Below the pieces are notes generated by a model, which ran no database searches, had not been told where the DNA came from, and saw only the letters and a list, made by a program, of their open reading frames with translations. Positions 12,962 to 24,367 of a stretch of 64,000 bases of DNA are shown piece after piece. Numbering within the stretch: position 1 is the first letter of the stretch; every line of letters starts with the position of its first letter. The stretch lies in contig CM042688.1 of the NCBI GenBank assembly GCA_023614405.1, positions 375,893,331 to 375,957,330 on the forward strand, in the 5' to 3' direction. This stretch comes from Avena insularis. Its lineage: Eukaryota; Streptophyta; Magnoliopsida; Poales; Poaceae. The position numbers and the translations under genes are program-made.

Positions 12962-13614
12962 TCAGTAGTATGCTAGTAAAGCCGCGGCTTGGATAGAAAA
13001 TACGTTAGCCGGTGATGGCCTAATCGTTGTCTCGGGTGACCTCTTTACTACAATCTGATTAAAACTAGCGAACAAGACCAACGACCAAAGCCTTAACTCG
13101 TACCGCGGCGATTTGAACGCCGCTGACCTGACCGGTCTGACGGACAGGAGCAAGTATGTGTTATGCCCGTGAATTTGGGCGACGAATAGCTTGCCCTCCT
13201 TCCCGATGCCGATGACCTCAGCTCTGAGCGAGCCCGGTGCACGAACCGGCACAGACGGGTCCCTTTTTCGGGTCTGTATCTAGGCACTGTCATCGAGTGG
13301 GCAGATATGAGGTGCTCGACAAACACTTTCTTGACATCGGTGACCTCGCATCCTGGCTCTGTGCAGACACAACAGCGGTAGTTGCACGTGATCTTGTGGT
13401 CGTAGACGTCCTTGTAGGAGAACAAAGTCCAGCAGATGTCGTTGGGGCATCTACTACCTTTTCTGCCAGCAACTTGGCGGTACAGCTCCTTGGAGCATGC
13501 GGCCAGCTGGACGGCGCTGGTAGTGTCCAGACGCTTAGCTATTTCATTAAAGATGTCGTCGCCGACCTTCGTCCAGACGTTGTTCAGCCTGTTGTGCCTC
13601 GAATCCACAACCAT
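12962..13614 (-). pseudogene. F-box / SINA-like zinc-finger protein, frameshifted copy
   Basis: Paralogue of the intact gene at 16432-17079. An ATG at 13614 lines up with that gene's start (a frame also opens upstream, but only from TTG). The first ~110 codons give an F-box-like segment (VGDDIFNEIAKRLD followed by AACSKELYRQV) and a Cys/His cluster of SINA/SIAH type (C-P-N-x-x-C, then H-K-x-x-C, C-x-C-x4-C and H-x3-H). Near 13240 the frame shifts; the rest (VIGIGKEGKLF, then VRSAA and YELRLW) matches the paralogue's C-terminal domain in another frame, down to a stop at 12962. A good splice donor (CACCG|GTAAGA) follows at about 12940 in the 3' flank. F-box proteins recruit substrates to SCF ubiquitin ligases and SINA proteins are also ubiquitin ligase parts; activity here is doubtful because of the frameshift. 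Confidence 0.72.
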
Positions 13615-14220
13615 CACGTCCAAATGATTGGGGGCAAGGGCGAATCTATGTATGACTGTTGGGCTTATTTGGAGGAGAGGGGTGGCGGCCTAGAAGGATC
13701 GACGCTGCGGGTTAGATGGCAATAAAAATATGTGAAGTGCGCGCTAGAGAAGATCCAAATGCGGCCTCTCGGAGTTGGGAATGGCTCTTTGAAGGAGGGG
13801 GTTTTGCCGCGCTCCTTCGGTTGTCTTCTACCGGGCGTACTGCATTGAGCACGCCGACTAGAGTTATGGAGTAGGGAGTACTATAGGTACTCTAGACTGG
13901 CACGCTGCCATGGAGTGTTCTCTCATCACATCTCAGTTATTAGAACTGAGAGATGATTTATTTACTGCTTCCATTTTTATACTACTCCCTCCAGTTCGTG
14001 TTCTAATGGCCTCAACTTTGTCTAGATTCACAACAGTTAGACAGTAGTTCTATGTTGAGTCAATTACATTTTTTGGTACTTCATAGTACGTACCAAAATA
14101 CCAAGATGTTGAACCTCATATGAACTTTCTAGAAAGGTACCCCTATGCAAAGATTGGTAAGCCTACTAAAATTGCTGAAACTTCTAGAAAGGCAAGAACC
14201 CACGACCTAAATTTTATCAT
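13615..14220 (-). other. Upstream region of the frameshifted gene
   Basis: 13680-13870 resembles 17140-17340 upstream of the intact copy (shared block TGTGAAGTGCGCGC), so the promoter side was duplicated with the gene. A small hairpin lies at 13929-13955 (arms ATCTCAGTT / AACTGAGAGAT) and another near 14073-14100 (arms TTTTGGTAC / GTACCAAAA). TACTCCCTCC at about 13984 resembles a Stowaway MITE end, but no matching far end was found. Confidence 0.45.
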
Positions 14221-15650
14221 GCTTGGTGAAATAACGACAGGTTCCTAGTTCATATTCAGTAGTATTTCAAAGTGACTGATTCAAACTCTGAAATTCAATA
14301 GCAGGACGGCGAGAATCAATTCTTGTTTCAGCACTAAAAACCTTGGTGCGGGATCAGTTGCTTTTCTCTGAACACACTCAATCATCGGAGCAAGCAAAAC
14401 TGACCATCAAGCCTGCTTTTCTGTGCATACCTTCTACTCACATCAATGACTATGTGACCCACATATGCAAACAAAAATGCCCCAAGCCTCATCTAGATTG
14501 TGACAAGGCCATATTTAAAAAGAACAGTAAGACCATCTACTGTCCTTGATCTAAAAAAGTACCAGTACGTCAGTATTAGTTCTACAAAATACTTTAGTAC
14601 TGTAATCAAAATAACAGATCATTTGAAAAATTCACTACCATTTGAAAGATTCAGCAGCTCTGGATAAAACAGAAAAATATCAATAGTTTCCAAATAAATA
14701 ATCAATAGCGCTTGACAGATTCAACAACATTTCAAAGTGACCGATTTATCAGTACAGATAATGACCAAAAGATTTGATAGATTTAACAATACGGACATTG
14801 AAATTCAATACATGTAGCAAGGCCATAATTCAAAAGGACAGAGAGAACATATTCTAGCCATGTTCCAAAAGAAGAGCAAGACCATCTACTGGTCTTGATC
14901 TAAACAAGTACCAATACATCACTATTAGTTCTAAAAAATACTTTAGTAATAGCAGCAACAGAACATTCGACATATTCACTGCCATTTGAAAGATTCAGCA
15001 GCACTGAATAAAATAGAAAAATATCAATAGATTCTAAATACATAATCATCGGCACTTGATAGATTCAACAACATTTTAAAGTGACTGATTTAACAATACA
15101 GATAATGACCAAAAGAATTGACAGATTTAATAATGCAAACACTCAAATTCAATAGATGTAGCAAGGCCATAATTCAAAAGGACAGAGAGAACATATTCTG
15201 TCCATGTTCCAAAATAAGAGCAAGACCATCTACTGGTCTTGATCTAAACAAGTACCAATACATCACTATTAGTTCTAAAAAAATACTTTAGTAATAGCAA
15301 CAATAGAATGTTTGACAGATTCAATGGCATTTGAAAGATTCAGCAGTACTGAATAAGACAGAAAAAAATCATCAGATTCCTAGCTCATAATAAGCGGCAC
15401 TTGACAGATTTAGCACCATTTCAAAGTGACCGATTTAGCAATATAGATAATGACCAAAGGAATTGACAGATTTAGCAATGCAGACATTGAAATTCGGTAG
15501 ATGTAGCAAGGCCGTGATTTAAAATGAAAGGGAGACCATATTCTGCACTAGTTCCATCGGTCTGAACAAGTACCAGTACATAGGTATTACTCCTACTACA
15601 AAAATAGATTAGCAGTAGCAGAACTCCATACAAAATACTCAGAACTACCT
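14220..15650. repeat. 3' flank of segment B with tandem ~345-bp units
   Basis: The AGATTCAGCAG block recurs at 14647, 14991 and 15336, giving a unit of 344-345 bp with good similarity between copies. The stretch before it (14220-14560) matches 11990-12310 in segment A. It lies downstream of the minus-strand paralogues and contains no convincing reading frame. Confidence 0.7.
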
Positions 15651-15745
15651 TAAGATAGGAACCACATGTCCCAAAATGATAAGAAAAATCCTGTCGAGGA
15701 GTACATGTGTTCAAGTTAGGATCATCACAAGAAGATAAAGATGTG

Positions 15746-16207
15746 TTAATCGCTAAGAATCTTGTCAATACGAAGCTTGTATTCCACGGTGAACTCCGAT
15801 TGTCGATTCCAACAACCAGCAACCAGATTAGACTGACAAACCGTCAAAGACCAAGTGGCTTTAGAATTCACATAGAATACCTTCTCACACAAGCCATTTG
15901 GATGTGCAGAGCTCAACTTCACCATGAACTACGACGACACACGCGCCGCCGGCCTAACTTACACGATGGATATCAAGATGACATCGTCGCGCACGTCGGA
16001 TAGCACGTAAAACACTGTGTCATCGAACCCTGTTAGCCCGATATATAAATTTTGCGAGCCCGGTGTCGACACTGGCTTAGAAATGTACCTGCCTTTCCTA
16101 CCATAGTGTAAAATGCGCAACCTCATAGCATGGGCTTCTCTGAGGTGGGAGTGGAGCACAAACAGAATTGTGGCAAACTCGCAGCCAGGCACACACAGTT
16201 CCATTGG
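15746..16207 (-). pseudogene. SINA-like C-terminal fragment with two in-frame stops
   Basis: Third paralogue, lacking the F-box half. Reading starts inside the zinc-finger region (CVPGCEF, then H-x3-H in HSHLREAH) just after an acceptor-like TGATGCAG, and runs about 152 codons in one frame to TAA at 15746-15748. Two internal stops, TAA at 15959-15961 and TAG at 15929-15931, align with the Tyr and Trp of RYVRSAACESPWYKVML in the intact gene. The frame then continues with FMVKL and EFTVEYKLRIDKI. A donor-like GTAAGT sits at 15962, but the nearest AG gives an intron of only ~34 nt and breaks the frame, so stops in a pseudogene are the better reading. It could once have been a second copy downstream of 16432-17079. 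Confidence 0.65.
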
Positions 16208-16431
16208 ACTGCATCAGCGAGCATTGAACATGAAGACATATTTGGCTAGATAGCCCATACCAATTGGGTTTGTCACCAAAATAAAGTAATTAATTAGTAC
16301 GACATTACATATATTCATATTAGGATCATCACAAGAAGATTTATATGTGTTAACTCACTCTTGGTTGATATTCTTGTAATCTAGGGAATTCTGACAACAT
16401 CTTGAGAAGCTCGCAAGTAACGCCGCGGTTT

Positions 16432-17079
16432 CTACAGGTACAGCATGATCCCTTTCAACGCGACTTCAGCCAATGAAGGCCTGCTCGTCTGATTAGATGT
16501 CACCGTCATTTCGATCGAATGGAGCTTATTCCATGATAGCAGCAACCATAACATCACCTTGTACCATGGCGATTCGCACGCTGCCGACCTGACGTACCTG
16601 GCGAATAGGAAGATGTCTGTGGTGTACCCTCCAATTAGGGCGGCAAACTCCGTGCCCTCTTTCCTGATGCCGATGATCTCTGGTGTTTGCACCTGGTTAG
16701 TTGGGTACCAGTGCTTGTTGGAGTAGGTTACTTGGGGCAAATAGTACATCCAGTGGGGAAGTTTCAAGTGGTCAAAGAGCCTGTGCACAGTCAATGGTCG
16801 GGTGACGAACTCGCATCCTCGCTCTGTGCAGGCTACACACGGGGCGTAGCAACACTGGATCTTGTGCTCGTAGACGTCATTGTAGGAGACTAATGAACAA
16901 CAACGGTTGTTAGGGCACCTGCTACCTTTTTCATCGGCGACTTGGCGATACAGCTCCTTGGAGCATGCGGCCAGCCTAACAACGCTGATAGTGTCCAGAC
17001 GCATAGTGATTTCGTTGAAGACGTCTTCGCCGACCTTGCTCCAGCTGTAGTGTCGCGGGTTGCACCTCGAATCCGCCAT
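16432..17079 (-). CDS. F-box / SINA-like zinc-finger protein (215 residues)
   Basis: The only intact host-type gene in the window. ATG at 17079, stop at 16432-16434. Residues ~14-48 read as a short F-box (KVGEDVFNEITMRLD, then RLAACSKELYRQV). Residues 55-110 hold a Cys/His array (C55, C60/61, H72, C76/77, C81, C84, C89, H104, H109) laid out like the SIAH/SINA zinc finger with CTERGCEF. Residues ~130-200 resemble the SINA-like C-terminal beta domain (EIIGIRKEGTEF, then YVRSAACESPWYKVMLWL). No RING finger is present, so the F-box would have to supply the link to a ubiquitin ligase (an SCF-type role is inference). Two damaged paralogues lie on the same strand, as expected for a local tandem family. 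The last ~15 residues could differ if the 3' end is spliced; a weak donor lies downstream near 16355. Expression cannot be judged. Confidence 0.72.
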   Translation of the reverse strand: MADSRCNPRHYSWSKVGEDVFNEITMRLDTISVVRLAACSKELYRQVADEKGSRCPNNRCCSLVSYNDVYEHKIQCCYAPCVACTERGCEFVTRPLTVHRLFDHLKLPHWMYYLPQVTYSNKHWYPTNQVQTPEIIGIRKEGTEFAALIGGYTTDIFLFARYVRSAACESPWYKVMLWLLLSWNKLHSIEMTVTSNQTSRPSLAEVALKGIMLYL

Positions 17080-17464
17080 CCCGTCCGGACGGATTGGGCG
17101 TGAGGGTGGATCTATGTAGAGTTGTTGGTGGTTTTCGGAGGAGAGGGCTGGTGGCCTGGAGGGAGTGATGTAGCGTGCAAGATGGGGAGTAAAATGTGTG
17201 AAGTGCGCGCCAGAGATGCGGCCAGGCGGTGTCAGCGAGTGGGGATAAACTAAAGGGAGATGGGGAAGATAGGATAGATTTTTGAAAGAGGTTTTTTCTT
17301 TTCTTCTGCTATAAGAAGCGGCTACATCGAGGACACCGGCTAGTGTGAATGCGTGTAAAACGTGCCCTTGTGTAATAAAATAAACATGTCACTTCCTAGC
17401 GGAGTACATTGTCGTCACGTCAGCGGAGTACTATTTATAGCTTCTATTTTCATACTAGTATTAG
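17080..17464 (-). promoter_or_regulatory. Upstream region of the intact F-box/SINA-like gene
   Basis: Homologous to the region upstream of the frameshifted copy (TGTGAAGTGCGCGC block near 17199). TATAAGAAG on the plus strand near 17310 is in the wrong orientation for this gene, and no clear minus-strand TATA box is visible. The ~850-bp tandem array begins just beyond. Confidence 0.35.
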
Positions 17465-20400
17465 GGCATCACCTATGGTTACAAAATTTTTCTATAAGCT
17501 AGGAAGTTTTAAGAAAAAGCTTTTGATGTACTGCATTTCTGGTTAGCTTAAAAAGTTTTTTTGAAAATTTTAAGAGCAATCTATCTATCGTGCTAACTTG
17601 TAGTTGAATTTTGACATGGTCGGTGGGAGTACGGTTTACATCGAAGGCCTCAAAAAAGAGAAAATTACATAGAGGTCCATAAACTTAGCACAAAGGGACC
17701 TAAAGTTAAGAAAGGAAAAGCACTCGTGTCCTTGTCGAGCGAGAAACTGAGCCATACCCTTCGTACTACTGTACTTGCTTCACACAAACACACAAAACAC
17801 TCCTCACACTTTCGAACCAGCGTGTTGGGGGTGTGCTTGGTGCTTCCACTTTGCAGGGTGTGAAATGGAACGACAATGCAGGTCGACGCACGTGGGCAGC
17901 GCCACGTTGTAGATGAGGCAGAGATCAGTGGGCCAGGGTGTGTGTGGATAGTGATGAGGCAGGAAAGGAAAGAGAAAACACAATTTGTTTTGCATGCATA
18001 TATATAGTAAAGGTCCCGAAATATTGACAAGAGGTTCAACTTCTTGCTAAGATTCTACATCTTGACAACTTAATGAAATTATATTAGGTCAAACTTGAGA
18101 TAGAAGTAAGCATGATAGATAGCTCTTGGATTAATTGTCTTGTCGATGGTAGATGGGTGCATCTTCTTTTAGTAAACGATGTTCTCGGTGTGAGTTTCCA
18201 ACTATCAGGAAAGAACATTATCAATTTTCCCATGTTTTGTGAATTTTAAAACTTCCTAGCTAACTCTTCTGACTTGAATCAAACTCTATGCCAATTTATC
18301 GAAATTAGGTCAAATTTGAACTACAAGTAAATTATATATTGCTTTGGAAGTTTTACGAAAAAGCTTTCGGTGGTTTTCGATGTACTGAATTCCTGGTTAA
18401 AGCTTCAAAAGTTTGTTGGGATATTTTAAGAGGAATCTATTTATCACGCTTACTAGTAGTTAAATTTTGATATGGACGGTGGGAGAAAGTACGATTTGCA
18501 TCGAAGACCTAAAAAACAATTACATAGAGGTCCATAAATTTAGCATAAAGGGCCCTAAAGTTAAGCAAGGAAAAGCAGTCGGGTCCTTCTCAAGAGAGCA
18601 ACTTAGCCATATACCCTTCATACTAGTGTACTTGCTTCACACACACACAAAAAATACTCCTCACACTTTCGAATGAGCGTGCTGGGGTGTGCTTGGTGCT
18701 TCCTCTCCGCAGGGTGTGAAATGGAATGACAAGGTAGGTCGACGCACATGGGCAGCACCACTTTGTGGACAATGGAGAGGTCGGTCGGTCGGGGTTTGTG
18801 TGGATGGTGATGAGGTAGTGTGAAGGAGAGAGAAAACAAAACTTGTTTTCAATGCATATATATATAGTAAAGGTCCTGAAATTTTGAAGAGGTTCAACTT
18901 CTTGCTAAGACTCTACATATTGACAACTTAATGAAATCAAGTCAAACTTTAGCTACAAGTAAGCATGATAGATAGCTCTTGGAATAATTGTCTTTTCAAA
19001 GATAGATGAGTGCATCTTCTTTTAGTAAACGATGCCGTCGGTGTGAGTTTCCAACTATCAGGAAAGAACACTCTTGATTTTCCCATGTTTTGCGAATTTT
19101 AAAACTTCCTAGCTAACTCTACCGACTTGAATGAGACTATGTGCCAATTTATCGAAATTAGGTCAAATTTAAACTATAAGTAAATTGAGGTTGCCTTGGA
19201 AGTTTTTTGAAAAAATGTTTTGGTGGTTTTCGATATACTAAATTCCTGGTTAGCTTAAAAAGTTTTTGGAAAATTTCAAGAGGAAACTATCTATCGCGCT
19301 TACTTGTAGTTAAATTTGACACGATCGGTGGGAGTACGGTTTAGATCGAAAACCTCAAAAAGACAAAATTACATGTAGAGGTCCATAAATTTAGCACAAA
19401 GGTCCCTAAAGTTAAGCAAGGAAAAGCAGGTGGGTGCTTCTCGAGCGAGAAACTGAGCCATACCCTCCGTACTACTGTACTCGCTTCAAACAAAAATGCT
19501 CCTCACACTTTCGAACAAACGCGATGGGGGATGTGCTTGGTGCTTCCTCTATGTAGGGTGTGAAATGGAACGACAAGGTAGGTCGACGCACATGGGCAGC
19601 GCCACATTGTGGACGAGGGAGAGATCAGTCGGCCGGGGTGTGCGTGGATGGTGATGAGATAGTGAAGGAGAGAGAAAATATAATTTGTTTTGCGTGATAT
19701 ATAGTAAAGGTCCTGAAATTTTGACAACACGTTCAACTTCTTGCTAAGAAATTGCATCTTGACAACTTAACAAAATTAGGTCAAACTTGAGCCACAAGTT
19801 AGCGTGATAGATTGCTCTTGGATTAATTGTTTTTTCAAAGGTAGATAGGTGCATCTTCTTTAAGTAAACGATGTCATTGGTGTGAGTTTTCCAACTTTCA
19901 GGAAAGAACATTCTCGATATTCCCATGTTTTGCAAATTTTAAAACTTCCTAGCCAACTCTGCTAACTTCAATGAGACTATGTGCCAATTTATCAAAATTA
20001 GGTCAATTTTGAACTACAGGTAAATTGTAGGCTGCTTTGGAAGTTTTACGAAAAAGCTTTTTGGTGGTTTTCGATGTACTGAATTCCTAGTTATAGCTTC
20101 AAAAGTTTTTTGGAAAATTTTAAGAGGAGTCTATCTATCGCGCTTACTAGTAGTTAAAATTTGACACGGTCGGTGGGAGCGAGTACGGTTTACATCGAAG
20201 ACCTCAAAAAAGAGAAAATTTACATAGAGGTCCATAAATTTAGCACAAAGGGCCCTAATGTTAAGCAAGGAAAAGTAGTCGGTTCCTTCTCGAGCGAGCA
20301 ACTGAGCCATACCCTTTGTACTATTGCACTCGCTTCACACAAAAAATGCTCCTCACACTTTTGAGCCAGCGTGCTGGGGGTGTGCTTGGTTCTTCCTCTT

Positions 20401-22050
20401 CGTAGTGTATGAAATGGAACGACAAGGCAAGTCGATGCACATGTGGGCAGCGCCACGTTGTGGACGAGGGAGAGATCAGTCGTCCTAGGTGTGTGTGGAT
20501 GGTGATGAGGCAGTGAAGGATAGAGAAAACATAATTTATTTTGCGTGCATAAATACAGTAAAGGTCCTAAAATTTTGACAACACGTTCCACTTCTTGCTT
20601 AAAATATGCATCTTGACAACTTAAAGAAATTAGGTCAAACTTGAGCTACAAGTTAGTATGATGGATTGCTCTTGGATTAATTGTCTATTCGAAGATAGAT
20701 GGGTGCATCTTCTTTTAGTAAACGATGTTGTCGGTGTGAGTTTCCAACTATCAGGAATGAACATTCTTGATTTTCCCATGTTTTGTGAATTTTAAAACTT
20801 CCTAGCTAACTCTGTCGACTTGAATGAGACTTTGTGCCAATTTATCGAAATTTGGTGAAATTTGAACTACAAGTAAATTGTAGGTTGGTTTGGAGGTTTT
20901 ACGAAAAAGCTTTTCAGTGGTTTTTGATGTACTGAATTCCTGGTTAGCTTCAAAAGTTTTTTGGAAAATTTTAAGAGGAATCTATCTATCGCGCTTACTT
21001 GTAGTTATAATTTGACACGGTCGGTGGGAGCGAGTACGGTTTACATCGAAGAACTCAAAAAGTACGAAGGGTCGGGGTGCGCTTGGTGCTTCCTATTCAT
21101 AGGTTGTGAAATGGAACGACAAGACAGGTCGACACACGCGCCACATTGTGGACGAGGGAGACATCAGTCGGCCAGGGTGTTCGTGGATGGTGATGAGGCA
21201 TTGAAGGAGAGAGAAAACATAATTTGTTTGCGTGCATATAGATAGTAAGGTCCTGAAATTTGGACAAGACATTCAACCTCTTGCTAAGAATCTGCATCTT
21301 GACAGCATAAGGAAATGAGGTCAAACTTGAGCTACAAGTTAGCGTGATAGATTGCTATTGGATTGATTGTCTTTTCGAAGGTAGATGGGTGCATCTTTTC
21401 GAAGGTGACGGTGGTGGTGAAGACGGCGGTGGTGTAGAGCGGCGGCCGAGCACGGCGATGGCGGTCGGTGACGGAGAGGAGGATGGCGACAGGTAAATCA
21501 TAGGTTTCTATGAAAGTTTTACAAAAAGCTTTTGGTGGTATCTGTCAGGGGTCAATTAGGAGTATATCAGAAACCATCGAGAGTTTGGACAACAGGTTAA
21601 ACTTGATAAGATTTTGCATCTTGAAAATTTAACGAAATTTGGTCAAACCTGAGCTACACAAGTAAGAGAACAAGGGAGAGGCAGCGCGGGACTTTCAAAA
21701 AAAGAGGTAGCGCAAGATCAGCGCAGAAGAGGACTAGAAGGCGGTACAATGTCATCCATCCTCCATCGATTTCTTGTCTGCAGCCGTGGGTGCATAGTCC
21801 AGCTTGTCTCTTCCTCGTCCACAATAGGTTCAACTTCTTGCTAAGATTTTGCATCTTGGCAGTTTAACAAAATTAGGTCAAACTTGAGCTACAAGTAAGC
21901 GTGATAGATTGCTCTTAAATTAATTATCTTTTCGAAGGTAGATGGGTGCATCTCTTCTTGTAAAAGTAGTGTCATCGGTGTGAGTGTCCAACTACCAGGA
22001 AAGAACATTCTCAATTGATGACGACTGGTTCGACCTCTAGCTAAGATTTT
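17465..22050 (+). repeat. Tandem array, unit about 850 bp, five core copies plus partial copies
   Basis: The core block CGGTGGGAG occurs at 17621, 18477, 19325, 20171 and 21022, spacings 856, 848, 846 and 851. Each unit has a T-rich part, the core (ACACGGTCGGTGGGAGTAC and GACCTCAAAAAAG), a GC-rich part with GTCGACGCACATGGGC, and an AT-rich part ending with TTTTAAAACTTCCTAGC. An internal duplication is visible: ATTAGGTCAAACTTGAGCTA recurs about 217 bp apart in each unit (e.g. 18087 and 18304). Copy five has lost ~200 bp of its middle, and a GC-rich stretch unlike the unit (21400-21490) precedes a coreless partial copy to ~22020. No gene is credible here. Confidence 0.85.
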
Positions 22051-22445
22051 GCATCTTCCTCAAAAAAAGATTTTGCATCTTGAAAATTTTGAACCCCTTA
22101 TGAAAATGATCACATGAAATAGGGAGATAGGGGAAATGATATTTCTATTCACTATGGGCACCCACAAGCTTGAGGTGCACCTTAGGGTTAAAGATAACTT
22201 TATTTTGTCCACTATGTATAAGGTGAACCTTAGCGGATGCCACATAGTATGACTTATTAATGTGTGCTTTTTTACACAATGCGGGAGTAGTATATTTGTT
22301 TGCTTAGACATATGGTCACCTTTGTCTACGCGCTGTAATGCTGAGAGAATAAAACGTTGGCAGGGGAAGAGGGCAGCAGCGAAGAGAAGTTGAAGGCGGT
22401 TCCATGTCAGAGCAAAGTTATGATGGGTTTCTGACACGAGGTACT
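22051..22445. other. Unassigned spacer
   Basis: Lies between the direct array and its inverted fragment. A few array-like words (GATTTTGCATCTTG) occur at 22033-22082; the rest is unrecognised and has no credible reading frame. Confidence 0.4.
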
Positions 22446-22650
22446 CCTGCGGCCTTACAATGTACTACACTCTACTAGTAGTAAATTCCAGGACCTATGC
22501 ATGCAAAACAAATCGTGTGTTTTATCTCTCCTTCGCTATTCTCCCTCTCTCATCCCCTTTCCCCTCGCATACCGGCCCGGCTGATCTCTCCCTCGTCCAC
22601 AGCGTGGCATTGCGCATGTGTGCCTTGGTACGGCGACTTTGTGTCTCTGG
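22446..22650 (-). repeat. Inverted partial copy of the ~850-bp unit
   Basis: 22488-22630 is the reverse complement of the GC-rich to AT-rich part of the unit: GGACCTATGCATGCAAAAC, then CTGATCTCTCCCTCGTCCAC and CATTGCGCATGTG, correspond in reverse to the words at 17880-18010 and 20450-20560. The repeat therefore switches orientation between ~22020 and ~22450. Confidence 0.75.
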
Positions 22651-22727
22651 CGTGTTCGGCAGCCGTATGTTGGTGTGGAGTAGGGACAAGGAGTACATAG
22701 GAAGGAAACCACTTTGGTCCTTGGCGG

Positions 22728-24354
22728 TGAAGGAAATATGCCCTGAGAGGCAATAATAAAGTTGTTATTATGTATTCCTTGTATATGATAGATGTTTATT
22801 TTGCATTCTATAATTGTATTGATAGGAAACATCAATACATGTGTGTTTAATAAACAAAAAGGGTTCCTAGTTATGCCTCTCTTATAGACAAGCTCGTTGA
22901 TTAACAAGATGATCAAAGTTTCCTGATCATGGACATTGGATGTTGTTAATAACAAGATCACAACATTTGTGAAATGATGTGATTAACATTCATCCGAAGT
23001 ATAGCATTACGATCAAAGTCATTATGTTTATATTGCTATAACATCATACGAAGTAATCTTAGTCCTTAGACCATGAGATCATGTTAATTGCTAACACCGG
23101 AAGAGTATCTTGATAACATCAAACGTCACACCGTAACGGGGTGACTATAAAGGTGGGTTCAGTGCTACGAAGGTGTTATGTTGAGGCTCATGGATCAAGA
23201 GTGGAATTTGTCAATCCCGATGATGGATATATATACTCTGGGCCCTCTCGGTGATATCACATTAAGATAGCCTGCAAGCAAGTGATGTGATCACTAGAAT
23301 GTTATATCACGGGAACAAGAAAAGAGTGCATCTCGGTAACGAGATCAAACTAGGTATTTGGATACCGATGATCGAATCTCGGACATGTATTATATCATGA
23401 GACAAAAGGATTAAATTACTAGCATTAAAGGTTCTCACGATCACAGAAGTCATTGTTGAATGTGCAGGAGTCAGTATGGATCTCTAGGTCCCGCTTCTGA
23501 TTATTGATCTGAGAGGAGTCTTAATCATGTCTGCATTATTCGCGAACCGTAGGGTGACACACTTAATAGTTGTCGGACACCACTTAGGAGCACATATGTT
23601 TCAGACAAAAGGATTGCAAAGCGCAGGAATTGTTTCGATAGAAACCGGAATTGTTTCGGGTGAAATTGCAGAAAGTGGTTCTGCATGTGATATTGAAATG
23701 TTGCAAGGGGTTTTACGTGAATGTTTGTTAATTAAAGTAATTAACAAAATTCTCTGAATAAAATAAGTAAAAGAGTTTTATTAATTGAGAGTGGCATTAA
23801 ATTTGGTGGAAATTTAATGCATGTGAGTGGAATTTTGGGTGGAGTCAAAATTGATGTGAGTGGAGCTTCCACCACATGAATGAGGAAGAGGTGGGGGCAC
23901 CCTCCTTGGACGCTGGCCATGGTAGGGGAGGAGCCCCCCTCTCCTCCCTCACAAAGCACACCTCCTCGTGAAGGATCTCTCTCCCCCTCTAGATATTCCC
24001 CATGGTCTCGGATTAGCGAGATACATGTTCCCGGCGGCCTTGCATCTGGAAGGAGTTGCTGTTTCCGTTGATTCGCTGGAGCGAGGAGGTGGAGGTTGTC
24101 CGGTGGCTTGAACGTGTGTGCGAGGACGGATGCACTGCTGATTTGCGGCGCTCGGACATCCACACGATCTTGAGATCGGCAAGCGTACGACTACATCATC
24201 CACGAGTTCCAACTCGTTAACAAAACTCTGTTGTCTTCGAGGGTAAGTTATCCATGGATGTATATCCACCCGTTGCTCTGTATCTAGTAGATAGATCTTG
24301 GCGTATAGTTCTCTTCGTAGGAATTTTTTTGTTTTCTATGCTGCGAACCCAACA
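22728..24354 (+). repeat. 5' LTR of the Angela-type element (1627 bp)
   Basis: From TGAAGG to CCCAACA, followed by the PBS. Near 23930-23950 it lacks the 22-bp segment with the TATA box that the 3' LTR still has, so it probably cannot drive normal transcription. Confidence 0.93.
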
Positions 24355-24355
24355 G

Positions 24356-24367
24356 TGGTATCAGAGC
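24356..24367 (+). other. Primer binding site, tRNA-Met type
   Basis: TGGTATCAGAGC, an exact complement of the initiator tRNA-Met 3' end, one base after the 5' LTR. It primes minus-strand DNA synthesis. Confidence 0.95.

Noticed and set aside
13237..13725. 162-codon plus-strand ORF over the F-box-like gene
   Set aside because: Shadow of the minus-strand gene; composition and paralogue comparison support the minus strand.
13863..13995. Stowaway MITE (GGGAGTA near 13874 and TACTCCCTCC near 13984)
   Set aside because: The two end-like words point the wrong way for one element and no TA duplication with matching inverted ends was found.
15925..15963. Intron with donor GTAAGT removing the stops in the third SINA-like copy
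   Set aside because: The GT-AG interval is only ~34 nt and its removal shifts the frame; the stops align with Tyr and Trp codons of the intact copy.
22497..22961. ORFs at the left edge of the Angela element
   Set aside because: They cross the LTR boundary between unrelated repeats and show no conserved domain.
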